From contig CALVHA010000001.1 in assembly GCA_944327255.1 (NCBI GenBank), positions 1-64,000 of the forward strand: a stretch of 64,000 nt of DNA. Reading direction: 5' to 3'. This DNA is from Candidatus Gastranaerophilales bacterium (GTDB lineage: Bacteria > Cyanobacteriota > Vampirovibrionia > Gastranaerophilales > Gastranaerophilaceae). Below the pieces are notes generated by a model. It did not search any database and had not been told where the DNA came from. It was given only the letters and a program-made list of their open reading frames with translations. This document shows positions 17,821 to 25,083 of the stretch, in pieces; within the stretch, counting starts at the first letter, position 1; each line of letters begins with the position of its first letter. A program made the position numbers and the translations under genes.

Positions 17821-17834
17821 TTAAATTCGAAAAA
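17821..17834 (+). promoter_or_regulatory. Shared 14-base upstream motif, copy 2
   Basis: TTAAATTCGAAAAA, identical to 14643-14656, 55 bases before the ATG of the secreted Cys-rich protein. A small GAGTC...GACTC hairpin follows in the leader (about 17850-17870). Confidence 0.35.
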
Positions 17835-17888
17835 GTTTAAGATATATATGGAGTCACTTATGGACTCGTTAGAATTAAGGAGAAATGT

Positions 17889-18176
17889 ATGAAAAAAGTT
17901 TTAATGTTTTTAGGAATAGTTTCTTTTTTAGCTATTCCGGCACAAAGTGCGTTCGCCTGGGATATTAGAGATTTAAACCCCTTACCTTATGTAGGAATCG
18001 GGCCTAATTATACAAAGTTCAGCCTAAATCCGTTTACTGGATTTAGAAACTGCAACCCTTGCAAACGTATTGATGAATGTGACAAATGTGCGAAAGCACA
18101 ACCTATGAAATGTCCAACTTGTCAAAAAGCTTTTATTGAAGAAGTGCCTGACTGCGGATGCAAAATTAGATATTAA
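17889..18176 (+). CDS. Secreted Cys-rich small protein, unknown function
   Basis: A 95-aa protein with a clear signal peptide (MKKVLMFLGIVSFLAIPAQS, cleavage probably after AFA, residue 23). The mature part has eight cysteines as CNPC, ECDKC, KCPTC and DCGC, that is three CxxC and one CxC, suggesting disulfide-bonded or metal-binding sites outside the cytoplasm. AAGGAG lies a few bases before the ATG. A terminator follows. The VKOR-thioredoxin fusion at 60683 could oxidise such a protein, though that link is only inferred. Family not recognised. Confidence 0.72.
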   Translation: MKKVLMFLGIVSFLAIPAQSAFAWDIRDLNPLPYVGIGPNYTKFSLNPFTGFRNCNPCKRIDECDKCAKAQPMKCPTCQKAFIEEVPDCGCKIRY

Positions 18177-18191
18177 ATTGCATACTCATCC

Positions 18192-18244
18192 AAAACGGCT
18201 GATGTTACTTTTTGTTCAGCAAAAACTAATTTCAGTCGTTTTTT
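18192..18244 (+). terminator. Terminator of the Cys-rich secreted protein gene
   Basis: AAAACGGCTGA pairs with TCAGTCGTTTT (one G-U pair) around a 29-base loop that contains a second small stem; T run follows. Confidence 0.6.
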
Positions 18245-18253
18245 CTGCAGAAA

Positions 18254-19090
18254 TTAATATTCAATATTTTTTAGGGCATTAAATATTTTATCCGTAATTT
18301 CTTGAATATACTCTTGGGATACCATACCATTAATTACGGCATCAGCAATTTGATAAGTCGGTCTAATATACTGCTGTGCTGTTTTATTTACGTCCTGGAA
18401 TTGCAAATCAGCTGCTGTCCCGGTTTTACCGCGTGTTTCTGCTCGTCTGTACCAGCGATCCTTAATTACTTCTAGAGGGGTGTAGACATATACTTTTACG
18501 TCCATAATATCCCTGACCCCTTCGTTTAAGACGTACAATCCCTCAGTTAAAACCACTTTAGCAGGATTTTTAATATCCCCGTTCGGATTCGATTCACATG
18601 TTACAAAATTATACTTAGGAGATGTGATTGAATGACCTTGCTTTAATTTTACAAGATGTTCTTTCATTAATTCAAGATTTATTGCCTCAGGAGTGTCGAA
18701 ACTAAAACCTGTTTTAAACAGCTCTTCATAACTTCCAGCTTCTTTTAATTCCTTGGACGTATCTTTATAGTAATCATCACATCTGATAACAGTATAAATT
18801 CCTTCTTTTTTATCTTTAACGCATGCTTTAATTGTGTTATCAACAAAGACAGTTTTTCCAGAGGCACTTTCACCGGTTATACCTATTAAAAATGTTTTCT
18901 TTTTTTCCTGTACCACCATGCGTGCAATATTTAAAATCAAATTATCAGACGTTTTCAAAAATAAAGGCTGTGCCTGCTTTTTATCCTCTTCCAAGATTTT
19001 TTTCAATGCTTCAACAATATTAGATATTACTTCCATATCATTTCGGCTTGAATAGTAATCATAACTTGTTAAATGAAAACTTGTACTCAT
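18254..19090 (-). CDS. Uridine kinase / phosphoribulokinase-like P-loop kinase
   Basis: A 278-aa protein. After about 65 N-terminal residues, the kinase domain opens with Walker A GITGESASGKT, followed by DDYYKD (substrate-binding acid pair), SPKYNF and VLTEGLYVLN, then the lid-like RWYRRAETRGKT. These are features of the Udk/PRK superfamily. The N-terminal extension and about 70 extra residues differ from a standard 210-aa uridine kinase, so the acceptor could be a nucleoside or another small molecule. GGGGAAA precedes the ATG by about 10 bases. Not in an operon. Confidence 0.75.
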   Translation of the reverse strand: MSTSFHLTSYDYYSSRNDMEVISNIVEALKKILEEDKKQAQPLFLKTSDNLILNIARMVVQEKKKTFLIGITGESASGKTVFVDNTIKACVKDKKEGIYTVIRCDDYYKDTSKELKEAGSYEELFKTGFSFDTPEAINLELMKEHLVKLKQGHSITSPKYNFVTCESNPNGDIKNPAKVVLTEGLYVLNEGVRDIMDVKVYVYTPLEVIKDRWYRRAETRGKTGTAADLQFQDVNKTAQQYIRPTYQIADAVINGMVSQEYIQEITDKIFNALKNIEY

Positions 19091-19260
19091 TGTTTCTGTC
19101 TTTCCCCTTTTAACCAGCTGCCTTATTCTATTTTAATATTGTACTTTAAAGTTAAATTATTTTCTCATTATGCTAAATTTTGTAACAAATTTGTAAAAAT
19201 ATTAAAGTTTCATAGTATATATTCCGTATATGTGATTGTTGATAATAACGGGAGTCAGAG

Positions 19261-19413
19261 ATGATGAAGAATGACGGTATAACACATTTTAATCTTAAGG
19301 AGGAGCTGGCTGATATGGAGAGTATTTCAGTTGATGTTGCGTTAGAAAAGTTTTTTAACAGTGTTTTAGATTGTATTGTTATTGAAGAAGAGTCTTTCTG
19401 CGAAAAAAAATAA
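19261..19413 (+). CDS. Short open reading frame, 50 aa, acidic
   Basis: A 50-codon frame, MMKNDGITHFNLKEELADME then an acidic helix-like region with two Cys, ending in CEKK. GGGAG lies six bases before the first ATG. A second candidate start (the ATG at 19315) has AAGGAGGAG upstream and would give 32 aa. It sits alone between the divergent kinase gene and rpsU. No family recognised. Real but small, or a leader; conservation in relatives would settle it. Confidence 0.45.
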   Translation: MMKNDGITHFNLKEELADMESISVDVALEKFFNSVLDCIVIEEESFCEKK

Positions 19414-19450
19414 TTTACACCTGCCGTTTAATGTCTGAGTTTATATATAC

Positions 19451-19479
19451 TTGAATTTTATTTTGTTTTAGTGTAAAAT
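19451..19479 (+). promoter_or_regulatory. Promoter of rpsU
   Basis: TTGAAT, 17-base spacer, TAAAAT; predicted start about 19486, giving a leader of about 40 bases with AAGGTGGTGAA ahead of the rpsU ATG. Confidence 0.65.
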
Positions 19480-19524
19480 ACTAATACTGATAAAATACAA
19501 GACTACAAAGGTGGTGAAATATAA

Positions 19525-19698
19525 ATGGCAGAAGTTAAAGTTGGCGAAAACGAAAGTATCGAAGTAGCACTTAGACGTTTCAAAAAGAAAATCCAAAAAG
19601 CTGGAATTCTTTCTGAAGTAAAAAAGCGTGAAAGATATGAAAAGCCTAGCGTTAGAAGAAAACGCAAATCTGAAGCTGCTCGTAAGAGAAAAGTTTAA
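19525..19698 (+). CDS. rpsU: 30S ribosomal protein S21
   Basis: A 57-aa, strongly basic protein beginning [20 protein letters not shown] and ending with Arg/Lys-rich [14 protein letters not shown], the S21 pattern ([17 protein letters not shown]). It is too short to be found by length alone. It binds the 30S platform near the anti-Shine-Dalgarno and helps initiation. AAGGTGG precedes the ATG. Followed by a strong terminator, so it is a single-gene unit. Confidence 0.95.
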   Translation: MAEVKVGENESIEVALRRFKKKIQKAGILSEVKKRERYEKPSVRRKRKSEAARKRKV

Positions 19699-19718
19699 GA
19701 TTTTGTGAATATATTAAT

Positions 19719-19748
19719 AAAAAAGGACTGATTGGATCAGTCCTTTTT
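19719..19748. terminator. Bidirectional terminator after rpsU
   Basis: Stem AAAAGGACTGAT / ATCAGTCCTTTT with a 3-base loop, A run on one side and T run on the other, between convergent rpsU and the dehydratase activase-related gene. Confidence 0.9.
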
Positions 19749-20824
19749 TATTTGTTAGTCTCTATATAAGCTGTATTGGGTTTATATTCGTAATTTTCGC
19801 TATTCATATCCAGTTTATTGATAATTGTTGCGCGCTTTTTACGGAAAAGCATATCAACAAAAGCTTCCAATCTTGTTATAAATCCTGCTTCCCCGGTTTG
19901 TTCATCAATTGTTAAATGAAGAATAGGTTTATTAAACTGTTTAGCTTTTCTTACAATCCTTTCTATCATCAACGAATCAGGTCCGCATCCGAATGCATTC
20001 AGAGCGATTATGCCGTCTATTTTATTGTCTTTTAAATAATGCCCAGCTGTACCTGTCATTTCAAATTCATTTGCCCAGTAAAGCTTTTCCCCGAGGGCAT
20101 TTATCCCTTCCATTGTCTGTTCATTAGATAATTGAAGAGATGTATAGACCTTTACATCCATATTTTCAAGCTTATCTATAATTTTCATGGACGTTCTTTC
20201 ATCAAATATATTATAGCCATGAGAAACCAGAGCTATTGATATAGGATATTCTTTTGTATCATTTTCAATAAAAACTTTTCCTTGAAGTGCATAATTCATA
20301 GCCTTTTTATAACTCATGCCGGATTTTGACATGATATGGAAGTTATTATAAGTTCTCCATCCAGCTTTTGAGGCTTCTTTTATCCTTTTTTCATCAGTAA
20401 TTCCAAATGGAGCTGCCGCTTGTTTCAAAAATTCATATAAACCTTGATTTTTTTCAGATTTATCTAGGGTAGCTTCTATCATGGTAAAAGGTTTTTTTAC
20501 AACATTTCTGATTAAATCAGGCAAACCTCTAATTTTTGAACAGTTATATATCTTGGGAGCAATGGACTGAATTGACGGTACAAAAATTTTATCGATTCCT
20601 TTATCAATAAGGTTCAGTATATGACCGACATATACTTTTATCGGAAGACATGTTTCCGTTACAACAAGCGCTGAACCGCTTGACATTGTTTGTTTTGTTG
20701 TTACATCAGACAAAACAATTTTTATGCCGAGCGCAGAAAAGAAACCATAGTAAAACGGATAATTATGGTAAAAATTCATCGCTCTCGGAATTCCGATAAC
20801 CCTTTCGTTATTTGTTGATTGCAT
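19748..20824 (-). CDS. Acyl-CoA dehydratase activase-related protein (DUF2229-like)
   Basis: A 358-aa protein starting VIGIPRAMNFYHNYPFYYGFF, typical of the DUF2229/HgdB-like proteins associated with ATP-dependent 2-hydroxyacyl-CoA dehydratase activators. Conserved cysteines occur in VVTETCLPIKVYVGH and NAFGCGPDSLMIERI, the latter likely an Fe-S ligand. In many anaerobes this module is part of a much larger activase; here it stands alone, so the reductase/ATPase half may lie elsewhere or the protein has a different redox role. GGGAG lies 12 bases before the ATG. Confidence 0.75.
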   Translation of the reverse strand: MQSTNNERVIGIPRAMNFYHNYPFYYGFFSALGIKIVLSDVTTKQTMSSGSALVVTETCLPIKVYVGHILNLIDKGIDKIFVPSIQSIAPKIYNCSKIRGLPDLIRNVVKKPFTMIEATLDKSEKNQGLYEFLKQAAAPFGITDEKRIKEASKAGWRTYNNFHIMSKSGMSYKKAMNYALQGKVFIENDTKEYPISIALVSHGYNIFDERTSMKIIDKLENMDVKVYTSLQLSNEQTMEGINALGEKLYWANEFEMTGTAGHYLKDNKIDGIIALNAFGCGPDSLMIERIVRKAKQFNKPILHLTIDEQTGEAGFITRLEAFVDMLFRKKRATIINKLDMNSENYEYKPNTAYIETNK

Positions 20825-20958
20825 TTTTTAGTTTTTCTCCCTATAAGGTAAATTGTTTTTACTACTTTTATAATACTTCAAATTAAAAAATTTTACCAGA
20901 TTTTAAACAAAATATTAATATTTGTATCGGGATTTGTCAATTTTTATTTAAAAAGGGA

Positions 20959-21588
20959 TTATGATTGGCTTCCGCAATGATGTGTACCATGTGAGGGACC
21001 ATGGCAATGATGATGTTCACCTCCACATGCATTTGAGCCTGTTTCAAGTGTATTTGTCAAATATTTATTTACAACTTCCTCTATCGGTAACTCAGGACAA
21101 CCAGTTATAACTTTAACACCGTTTTGCTCAAAAATATTTAATGGTCTGCCACCCATTCCGCCTGCCAATACTACATTTGCCCCCTGCGAAGCTATCCAGT
21201 TTGCAGATTGGCAGGATATACCATCTTCTGGAATCCTTACTTCTTTACTCAATATTTCTTTATTTTCAGTATTTACCTCAACAAAACTGTAAGATTCGCA
21301 ATGCCCGAAATGTGCACATAATTTACCGTCCTTTGATGGAATGACTATTTTCATAATTTTTTCTCCTTTTCGTTTATATGTATTAAATTGTAATAAAATT
21401 GCGCTTTCAAGTGCTTCTGTTTCTGTTATTTGGTGTACAGATGCATATTCCTTTAAAATCTTTAATATATCCGCATTTATTCTACGATTAAATGAAACCT
21501 TTTTTGTACAGGTTTTCTTTCTACCCGCATATTCCCTGCGTCCGCCCCATCTGCATACCTGTCGTTCACACTTGTTTTTGTTTTCCAT
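20959..21588 (-). CDS. NifX/NifB-like iron-cluster-binding protein with N-terminal extension
   Basis: The C-terminal 131 residues (from the internal ATG at 21354) are a dinitrogenase-cofactor-biosynthesis (NifX/YaaK-like) domain: MKIVIPSKDGKLCAHFGHCE, ending in a His/Cys-rich tail (CGGEHHHCHGPSHGTHHCG) that would hold metal. In the same frame and without a stop, 78 residues precede it: a WGGRREYAGRKK motif and a helix pair (RINADILKILKEYASVHQIT) reminiscent of a ribbon-helix-helix-type DNA-binding region. Two starts are plausible: ATG at 21588, leaderless behind TTGACA-17-TAAATT, and ATG at 21354 with AAAAGGAG eight bases away. It may give two products. No nif operon is present. Confidence 0.7.
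   Translation of the reverse strand: MENKNKCERQVCRWGGRREYAGRKKTCTKKVSFNRRINADILKILKEYASVHQITETEALESAILLQFNTYKRKGEKIMKIVIPSKDGKLCAHFGHCESYSFVEVNTENKEILSKEVRIPEDGISCQSANWIASQGANVVLAGGMGGRPLNIFEQNGVKVITGCPELPIEEVVNKYLTNTLETGSNACGGEHHHCHGPSHGTHHCGSQS
21363..21370 (-). promoter_or_regulatory. Internal Shine-Dalgarno for the NifX-like domain
   Basis: AAAAGGAG, eight bases before the in-frame ATG at 21354. It is the strongest ribosome site in this gene and precisely marks the start of the NifX-like domain, so translation of the domain alone is likely. Confidence 0.7.
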
Positions 21589-21595
21589 GTCTTTT

Positions 21596-21624
21596 AATTT
21601 AGCTCTTAAACTTGATTTTGTCAA
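21596..21624 (-). promoter_or_regulatory. Promoter of the NifX-like gene (leaderless or near-leaderless)
   Basis: TTGACA (21624-21619), 17-base spacer, TAAATT (21601-21596), then seven bases and the ATG at 21588. A longer reading starting at the TTG inside the -35 box is therefore unlikely. Confidence 0.65.
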
Positions 21625-21656
21625 TACATATTCAAGCTAATTATTTTTCCTTATTA

Positions 21657-21684
21657 TTGACAACCTTCATACGTTTGTTATAAA
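21657..21684 (+). promoter_or_regulatory. Promoter of tRNA-Gln
   Basis: TTGACA, 16-base spacer, TATAAA, 22 bases before the tRNA. Confidence 0.75.
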
Positions 21685-21706
21685 ATTTATTTGTAAAAAC
21701 TTTTAT

Positions 21707-21777
21707 TCCCGAATCGTCTAGCGGCAGGACTGAAGACTCTGGATCTTCCAACGGTGGTTCGAATCCATCTTCGGGAA
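21707..21777 (+). tRNA. tRNA-Gln (anticodon CTG)
   Basis: A 71-base cloverleaf: acceptor TCCCGAA / TTCGGGA with discriminator A, D arm GTCT...GGAC, anticodon stem GAAGA / TCTTC with loop CTCTGGA (anticodon CTG, reading CAG), T arm GGTGG / CCATC with TTCGAAT loop. The 3' CCA is not encoded, so CCA-adding enzyme is required. Confidence 0.93.
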
Positions 21778-21807
21778 TTTTATTTTAGTTTTTAGTATAA
21801 TTTTAAT

Positions 21808-21829
21808 ACATACAGAATAATCTGTATGT
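21808..21829. promoter_or_regulatory. Inverted repeat between tRNA-Gln and the AraC-like gene
   Basis: ACATACAGA and TCTGTATGT form a perfect 9-bp inverted repeat around ATAA. It lacks a following T run, so it is a better candidate for an operator of the adjacent AraC-type regulator than for a tRNA terminator. A TAAAAT hexamer lies at 21834-21839. Confidence 0.45.
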
Positions 21830-21852
21830 GATTTAAAATAGATTTTATTATT

Positions 21853-22719
21853 ATGAAATTATTACTACAAAATCTTAATTCAATTCTTGAACCCTTTTTA
21901 CTGCATAACGGAGAAAATCCTACTTCTCTTCCGTTTGTAAAACTATACTTCTTTAATTCATAATATATAGATTTGCCGGCTTCAAACAGACCTTATTTTT
22001 ACCTGATTATTGAAGGGGAAATCATATTTGATAGCAGATTGGGTAAAACGAATTATACAGACGGAGAATATTTTATATCTAAAATTGATACACCTAAGTC
22101 CGCAAGAATTGTAAAAAAACATCTTAAGGCTTTAGCAATTGAATTTTCCGTTGAAGATATTATTTCTGTTATGCTTGATATTGATGGAAAAATTATTCAA
22201 AAAAATAATACAGACAAACTTTTAAACAATATCTATGAACTTTTATGTGCAAGTAATAATAAAGATAATTTTATGATTAAGCATACTAAACGCGAAATTA
22301 TTTTCCATCTCATAACCGGTTTATTCGGCAGAGAGTTTGTACAAAATGCCATAAATATTAAGGATTTATCAAAAATATATGATATAAATACCTGGATAAA
22401 AGAAAATTTTAAAACGGATTTTTCTGTGGAAAATCTGGCAGAGCAACTCAACATGAGCGTCTCTGCTTTTCACCAGAAGTTTAAACTTGCTGTTGGGATA
22501 GGACCTATTCAATGTCAGAAGAAACTACGTCTGCTTGAGGCAAGGCGTATTATGCTTGATTCTGATTCAAATGTTACAGATGCCGCTCTTGAGGTCGGAT
22601 ACGAAAGTGTTTCGCAATTTATAAGAGATTACAAAAAGAGCTTCGGCTTAACTCCTAAAGATGATATTTTAAAAATAAAGAAATATGCAAATTCTTTGTA
22701 TAATCAGGCAAGTAAATAA
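21853..22719 (+). pseudogene. AraC-family transcriptional regulator interrupted by an in-frame TAA
   Basis: From ATG at 21853, 36 codons run to LPFVKLYFFNS, then TAA at 21961, and the same frame continues YIDLPASNRPYFYLIIEGEI to the end. The continuation is a normal AraC_N-like cupin domain followed by the two helix-turn-helix units (VENLAEQLNMSVSAFHQKFK; VTDAALEVGYESVSQFIRDYK), ending 22719. The pieces read as one 288-residue regulator, so a nonsense mutation is the simplest reading. Alternatively a 248-aa protein begins at TTG 21973, but that start has no ribosome site. It adjoins an HbpS/GlcG-like gene, a frequent partner of such regulators. Confidence 0.65.
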
Positions 22720-22770
22720 TTTAGACTCCTGCTAAAATTATGTTGTTGTATTAATTTAAAGGAGATTATT

Positions 22771-23181
22771 ATGATTTTAACGAATGAATTGTGCGCTAAT
22801 TTATCGGATGCGGCTCTAAAAAAAAGTAAAGAATTGGGAATTGACATTAGCTTTGCAATCTGTGACGAAAATGGATTATTAAAAGTCTTTCACAGATTTG
22901 GCGAGGCTCTTGTGCTGAGTATAACACTTGTACCTGGAAAAGCTTACACTTCCGCAATAACTCAGAGTAAGACTAAAGATATTGCATTACTGGCTAAAGA
23001 AGGAAATTCTCTTATGGCAATTCAAAGTAATGATCCTAAGATTACACTTGTTGCCGGTGGTTATCCTTTATTTGTAAATAACAAAATTGCAGGCGGAATT
23101 GGTGTCGGAGGAGGAACGGAAGAACAGGATTGTATAATTGCAGAATATGTTCTTTCTGTATTTGCGGATTTAGTTGAATAA
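22771..23181 (+). CDS. HbpS/GlcG-like (DUF336) protein
   Basis: A 136-aa small-molecule- or heme-binding-type protein of the GlcG/HbpS/PduO C-terminal family. Recognisable parts are ALKKSKELGIDISFAICDEN, the GKAYTSAITQSKT segment and the glycine-rich VAGGYPLFVNNKIAGGIGVGGG. It lacks a signal peptide. AAAGGAG precedes ATG. It lies 51 bases after the AraC-like gene, suggesting shared regulation or a former operon; the ligand is unknown. Confidence 0.85.
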   Translation: MILTNELCANLSDAALKKSKELGIDISFAICDENGLLKVFHRFGEALVLSITLVPGKAYTSAITQSKTKDIALLAKEGNSLMAIQSNDPKITLVAGGYPLFVNNKIAGGIGVGGGTEEQDCIIAEYVLSVFADLVE

Positions 23182-23197
23182 AATATTCTATAATACA

Positions 23198-23230
23198 GCT
23201 GTCTGCGGTATGCGGACAGCATATTTTTTA
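23198..23230. terminator. Terminator between the HbpS-like gene and the convergent hypothetical
   Basis: GCTGTCTGC / GCGGACAGC stem (one G-U pair) with loop GGTAT, followed by ATATTTTTTA on the plus strand; it overlaps the stop codon of the minus-strand gene. Confidence 0.8.
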
Positions 23231-23956
23231 AATAGTATAATCTATTCCTTGTTTTTGAAAAAGTTTGTTAAAATATTCTTTATTTTTAATTATATCTTCG
23301 TAACTTAGCAGCATACTTATACCATTTTTAAACGGATGTTTTTTGTATTCTTCGTCATTTTTGAGTACTCTATTAATATATTCGTCTGCTAGAATACTAG
23401 TTTTTTCGCATAGTTTTCTTTGATTTTCAGGGATATCTGTATCTTTTATAAGGTTTTGCAATACTTTTGCTCGGAGCCTTAAATCTTCATATCCATTCAT
23501 CTCATTTTCTATTATTGATTCTAACACCTTGTCTCTCTCGTTAAAGTTTTTTATTGCAGGTTTAAATTTGTATTTTGAATGAAAATATACAGCTGTATTT
23601 TTTGAATAAATTTCTATTTGTTTTAATTTATTTTCAAGTAGTTCGATTATACTTGCGAGACGCAATAATTCTCCGAAAAAATAATTATGCTGTCTATATT
23701 CCGGAAGAACTTCTATATATTGTCCCGTCATATAGTTCTTACCTTTAAAGTACGAAAAGATTTCTTTCCCTAAAAGCTTACCATATTTATTCTTAAGTTC
23801 TGTTCTAAATCTGTATCCATAGCTGTCTGGAGCCTCTTTAACATCTAACATAATTTCGCCAGCTTTATTATTTAGACCTTTTAAGGTACAAAGTTTTCTG
23901 GAATCTGCCGGACTGTATTGATGTATTATAGGTTTTATAAGTTCTTGTTTTATCAT
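23228..23956 (-). CDS. Hypothetical protein with a possible GNAT-like segment
   Basis: A 242-aa cytosolic protein. The segment EVLPEYRQHNYFFGELLRLA, followed by IEIYSKNTAVYFHSKYKFKP, resembles the acetyl-CoA-binding motif and terminal strands of GNAT acetyltransferases, but the pyrophosphate-binding loop is degenerate. The C-terminal 110 residues are helical and not recognised. It begins 11 bases after the upstream gene with no ribosome site of its own, so translational coupling is likely. Function unassigned. Confidence 0.6.
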   Translation of the reverse strand: MIKQELIKPIIHQYSPADSRKLCTLKGLNNKAGEIMLDVKEAPDSYGYRFRTELKNKYGKLLGKEIFSYFKGKNYMTGQYIEVLPEYRQHNYFFGELLRLASIIELLENKLKQIEIYSKNTAVYFHSKYKFKPAIKNFNERDKVLESIIENEMNGYEDLRLRAKVLQNLIKDTDIPENQRKLCEKTSILADEYINRVLKNDEEYKKHPFKNGISMLLSYEDIIKNKEYFNKLFQKQGIDYTI

Positions 23957-23967
23957 AGCTATTTATT

Positions 23968-24693
23968 CTATTTATCCAGATGTTTTGAACGCTGTAATCG
24001 CTGTGCAATCCTTTCTATTTTGACATTTAGATATTGAGTTTCCTTTGCCCTACCCAGCTTTTGGTAAATATTGCGGGCTTTTACAGTTGCATTCAAACTG
24101 TCTTGAGGTCTTCTCCGCAGTAATAAATCCGAAATATCAGAATATGTATATGCTAGCTGAACCATAACAGCATCTAAAGATGTCGGCGGACGCACTATTG
24201 ATTGATAATTTTTTACACTCACATCATAATTGTTTATTATCTCTTTTATGCATTCCTTTTTATTGTGTAATACACCTAAAAGTTTTTTCCTCTCACCTGT
24301 AGCTTTATATATCCGCTCTAAATCATTTAATCTGGCTAGGACATGAAAATTATCTTTAAAATTCTTGCTTAAATTTAGAGACATAATAATATATTTTTCT
24401 GCTAAAGGGAAATGCTTCTTTCTTAAATGAAGTTTACCAAGTTCATTAAGAAGAATATTAGCAATCTTTTCTCTCCCGTTTGTAATCAATTGTTCAATTA
24501 GATTTTCGCTGTTTGCACAAAATGCTTCCGTCTGCCCTTCTTTTACAAAACGATCTTGTAAATATATAAACTCCGTTTTTATTTCATTTTGACTCACAGA
24601 TTCTTTGCTGAAATTTTTCACAAAGTTCTTATACCCCTTATATAGTGGATTATAACGTTTTATAGTTATGCTTTTATTTAAGATTGCGTTCAT
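23968..24693 (-). CDS. Hypothetical helical (TPR-like) protein
   Basis: A 241-aa basic, helix-rich protein. Segments such as ILLNELGKLHLRKKHFPLAEKY and LARLNDLERIYKATGERKKL look like degenerate TPR units. No catalytic motif or signal peptide. First gene of a two-gene unit with the GNAT-like protein. No Shine-Dalgarno is evident at the ATG. Confidence 0.6.
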   Translation of the reverse strand: MNAILNKSITIKRYNPLYKGYKNFVKNFSKESVSQNEIKTEFIYLQDRFVKEGQTEAFCANSENLIEQLITNGREKIANILLNELGKLHLRKKHFPLAEKYIIMSLNLSKNFKDNFHVLARLNDLERIYKATGERKKLLGVLHNKKECIKEIINNYDVSVKNYQSIVRPPTSLDAVMVQLAYTYSDISDLLLRRRPQDSLNATVKARNIYQKLGRAKETQYLNVKIERIAQRLQRSKHLDK

Positions 24694-24765
24694 AATTCTT
24701 TTAACGCAAAACAGTTTTTTAATTGCCTGATTTTCACTTTATATTAATATAAATTTACATTTCCA

Positions 24766-24795
24766 AAAAAAGAAAGGCTCTGAAAATGAAGAGCC
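24766..24795 (-). terminator. Orphan minus-strand terminator
   Basis: GGCTCT / AGAGCC stem with 8-base loop, followed on the minus strand by TTTCTTTTTTT. No minus-strand gene lies upstream of it before 25084, so it either ends an unannotated short transcript or insulates the genes at 23228-24693. Confidence 0.6.
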
Positions 24796-24881
24796 ATGGA
24801 TGGTTAATTTTTTAGGAGTTTTTCCCATTTGTAAAGTTTAAAAAAGTAAGTATGATGTATAAGTCTAAACCAAACGTTCTG

Positions 24882-24901
24882 TATACTACAATTGTAGTAT
24901 A
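24882..24901. promoter_or_regulatory. Perfect 20-bp palindrome with TACAnnTGTA core
   Basis: TATACTACAATTGTAGTATA is a perfect palindrome. The core TACAATTGTA matches the TACAnnTGTA boxes bound by BlaI/MecI/CopY-type repressors, and each half also spells TATACT, a good -10 hexamer. It lies in a 390-base gap (24694-25083) that otherwise holds the orphan terminator and the promoter at 24972. No BlaI/CopY gene is in this window. Confidence 0.5.
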
Positions 24902-24971
24902 TTTTTTTGAAAAAGGCAAATTTATTTCTTAAATTTTTATATAAAATTTGTACAATCAGAGAAAAACACTT

Positions 24972-25000
24972 TTGTAGTGTGTATTTTACACTTTAATAAT
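24972..25000 (+). promoter_or_regulatory. Probable promoter of the Pro-rich secreted protein gene
   Basis: TTGTAG, 17-base spacer, AATAAT on the plus strand; predicted leader of about 77 bases. The spacer contains GTGT...ACAC dyad symmetry. Confidence 0.45.
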
Positions 25001-25083
25001 GCTTAACATTTCTTAATATTAAATGAACAAAATCATTTTCTCCATCGTTTAGTATACGTAGTGGAAGTAAAGGAGAATCTTTT

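Noticed and set aside
24882..24901. The 20-bp palindrome as a transcription terminator
   Set aside because: A perfect palindrome without a loop is a poor RNA hairpin, and no gene ends next to it; an operator or divergent -10 reading fits better.
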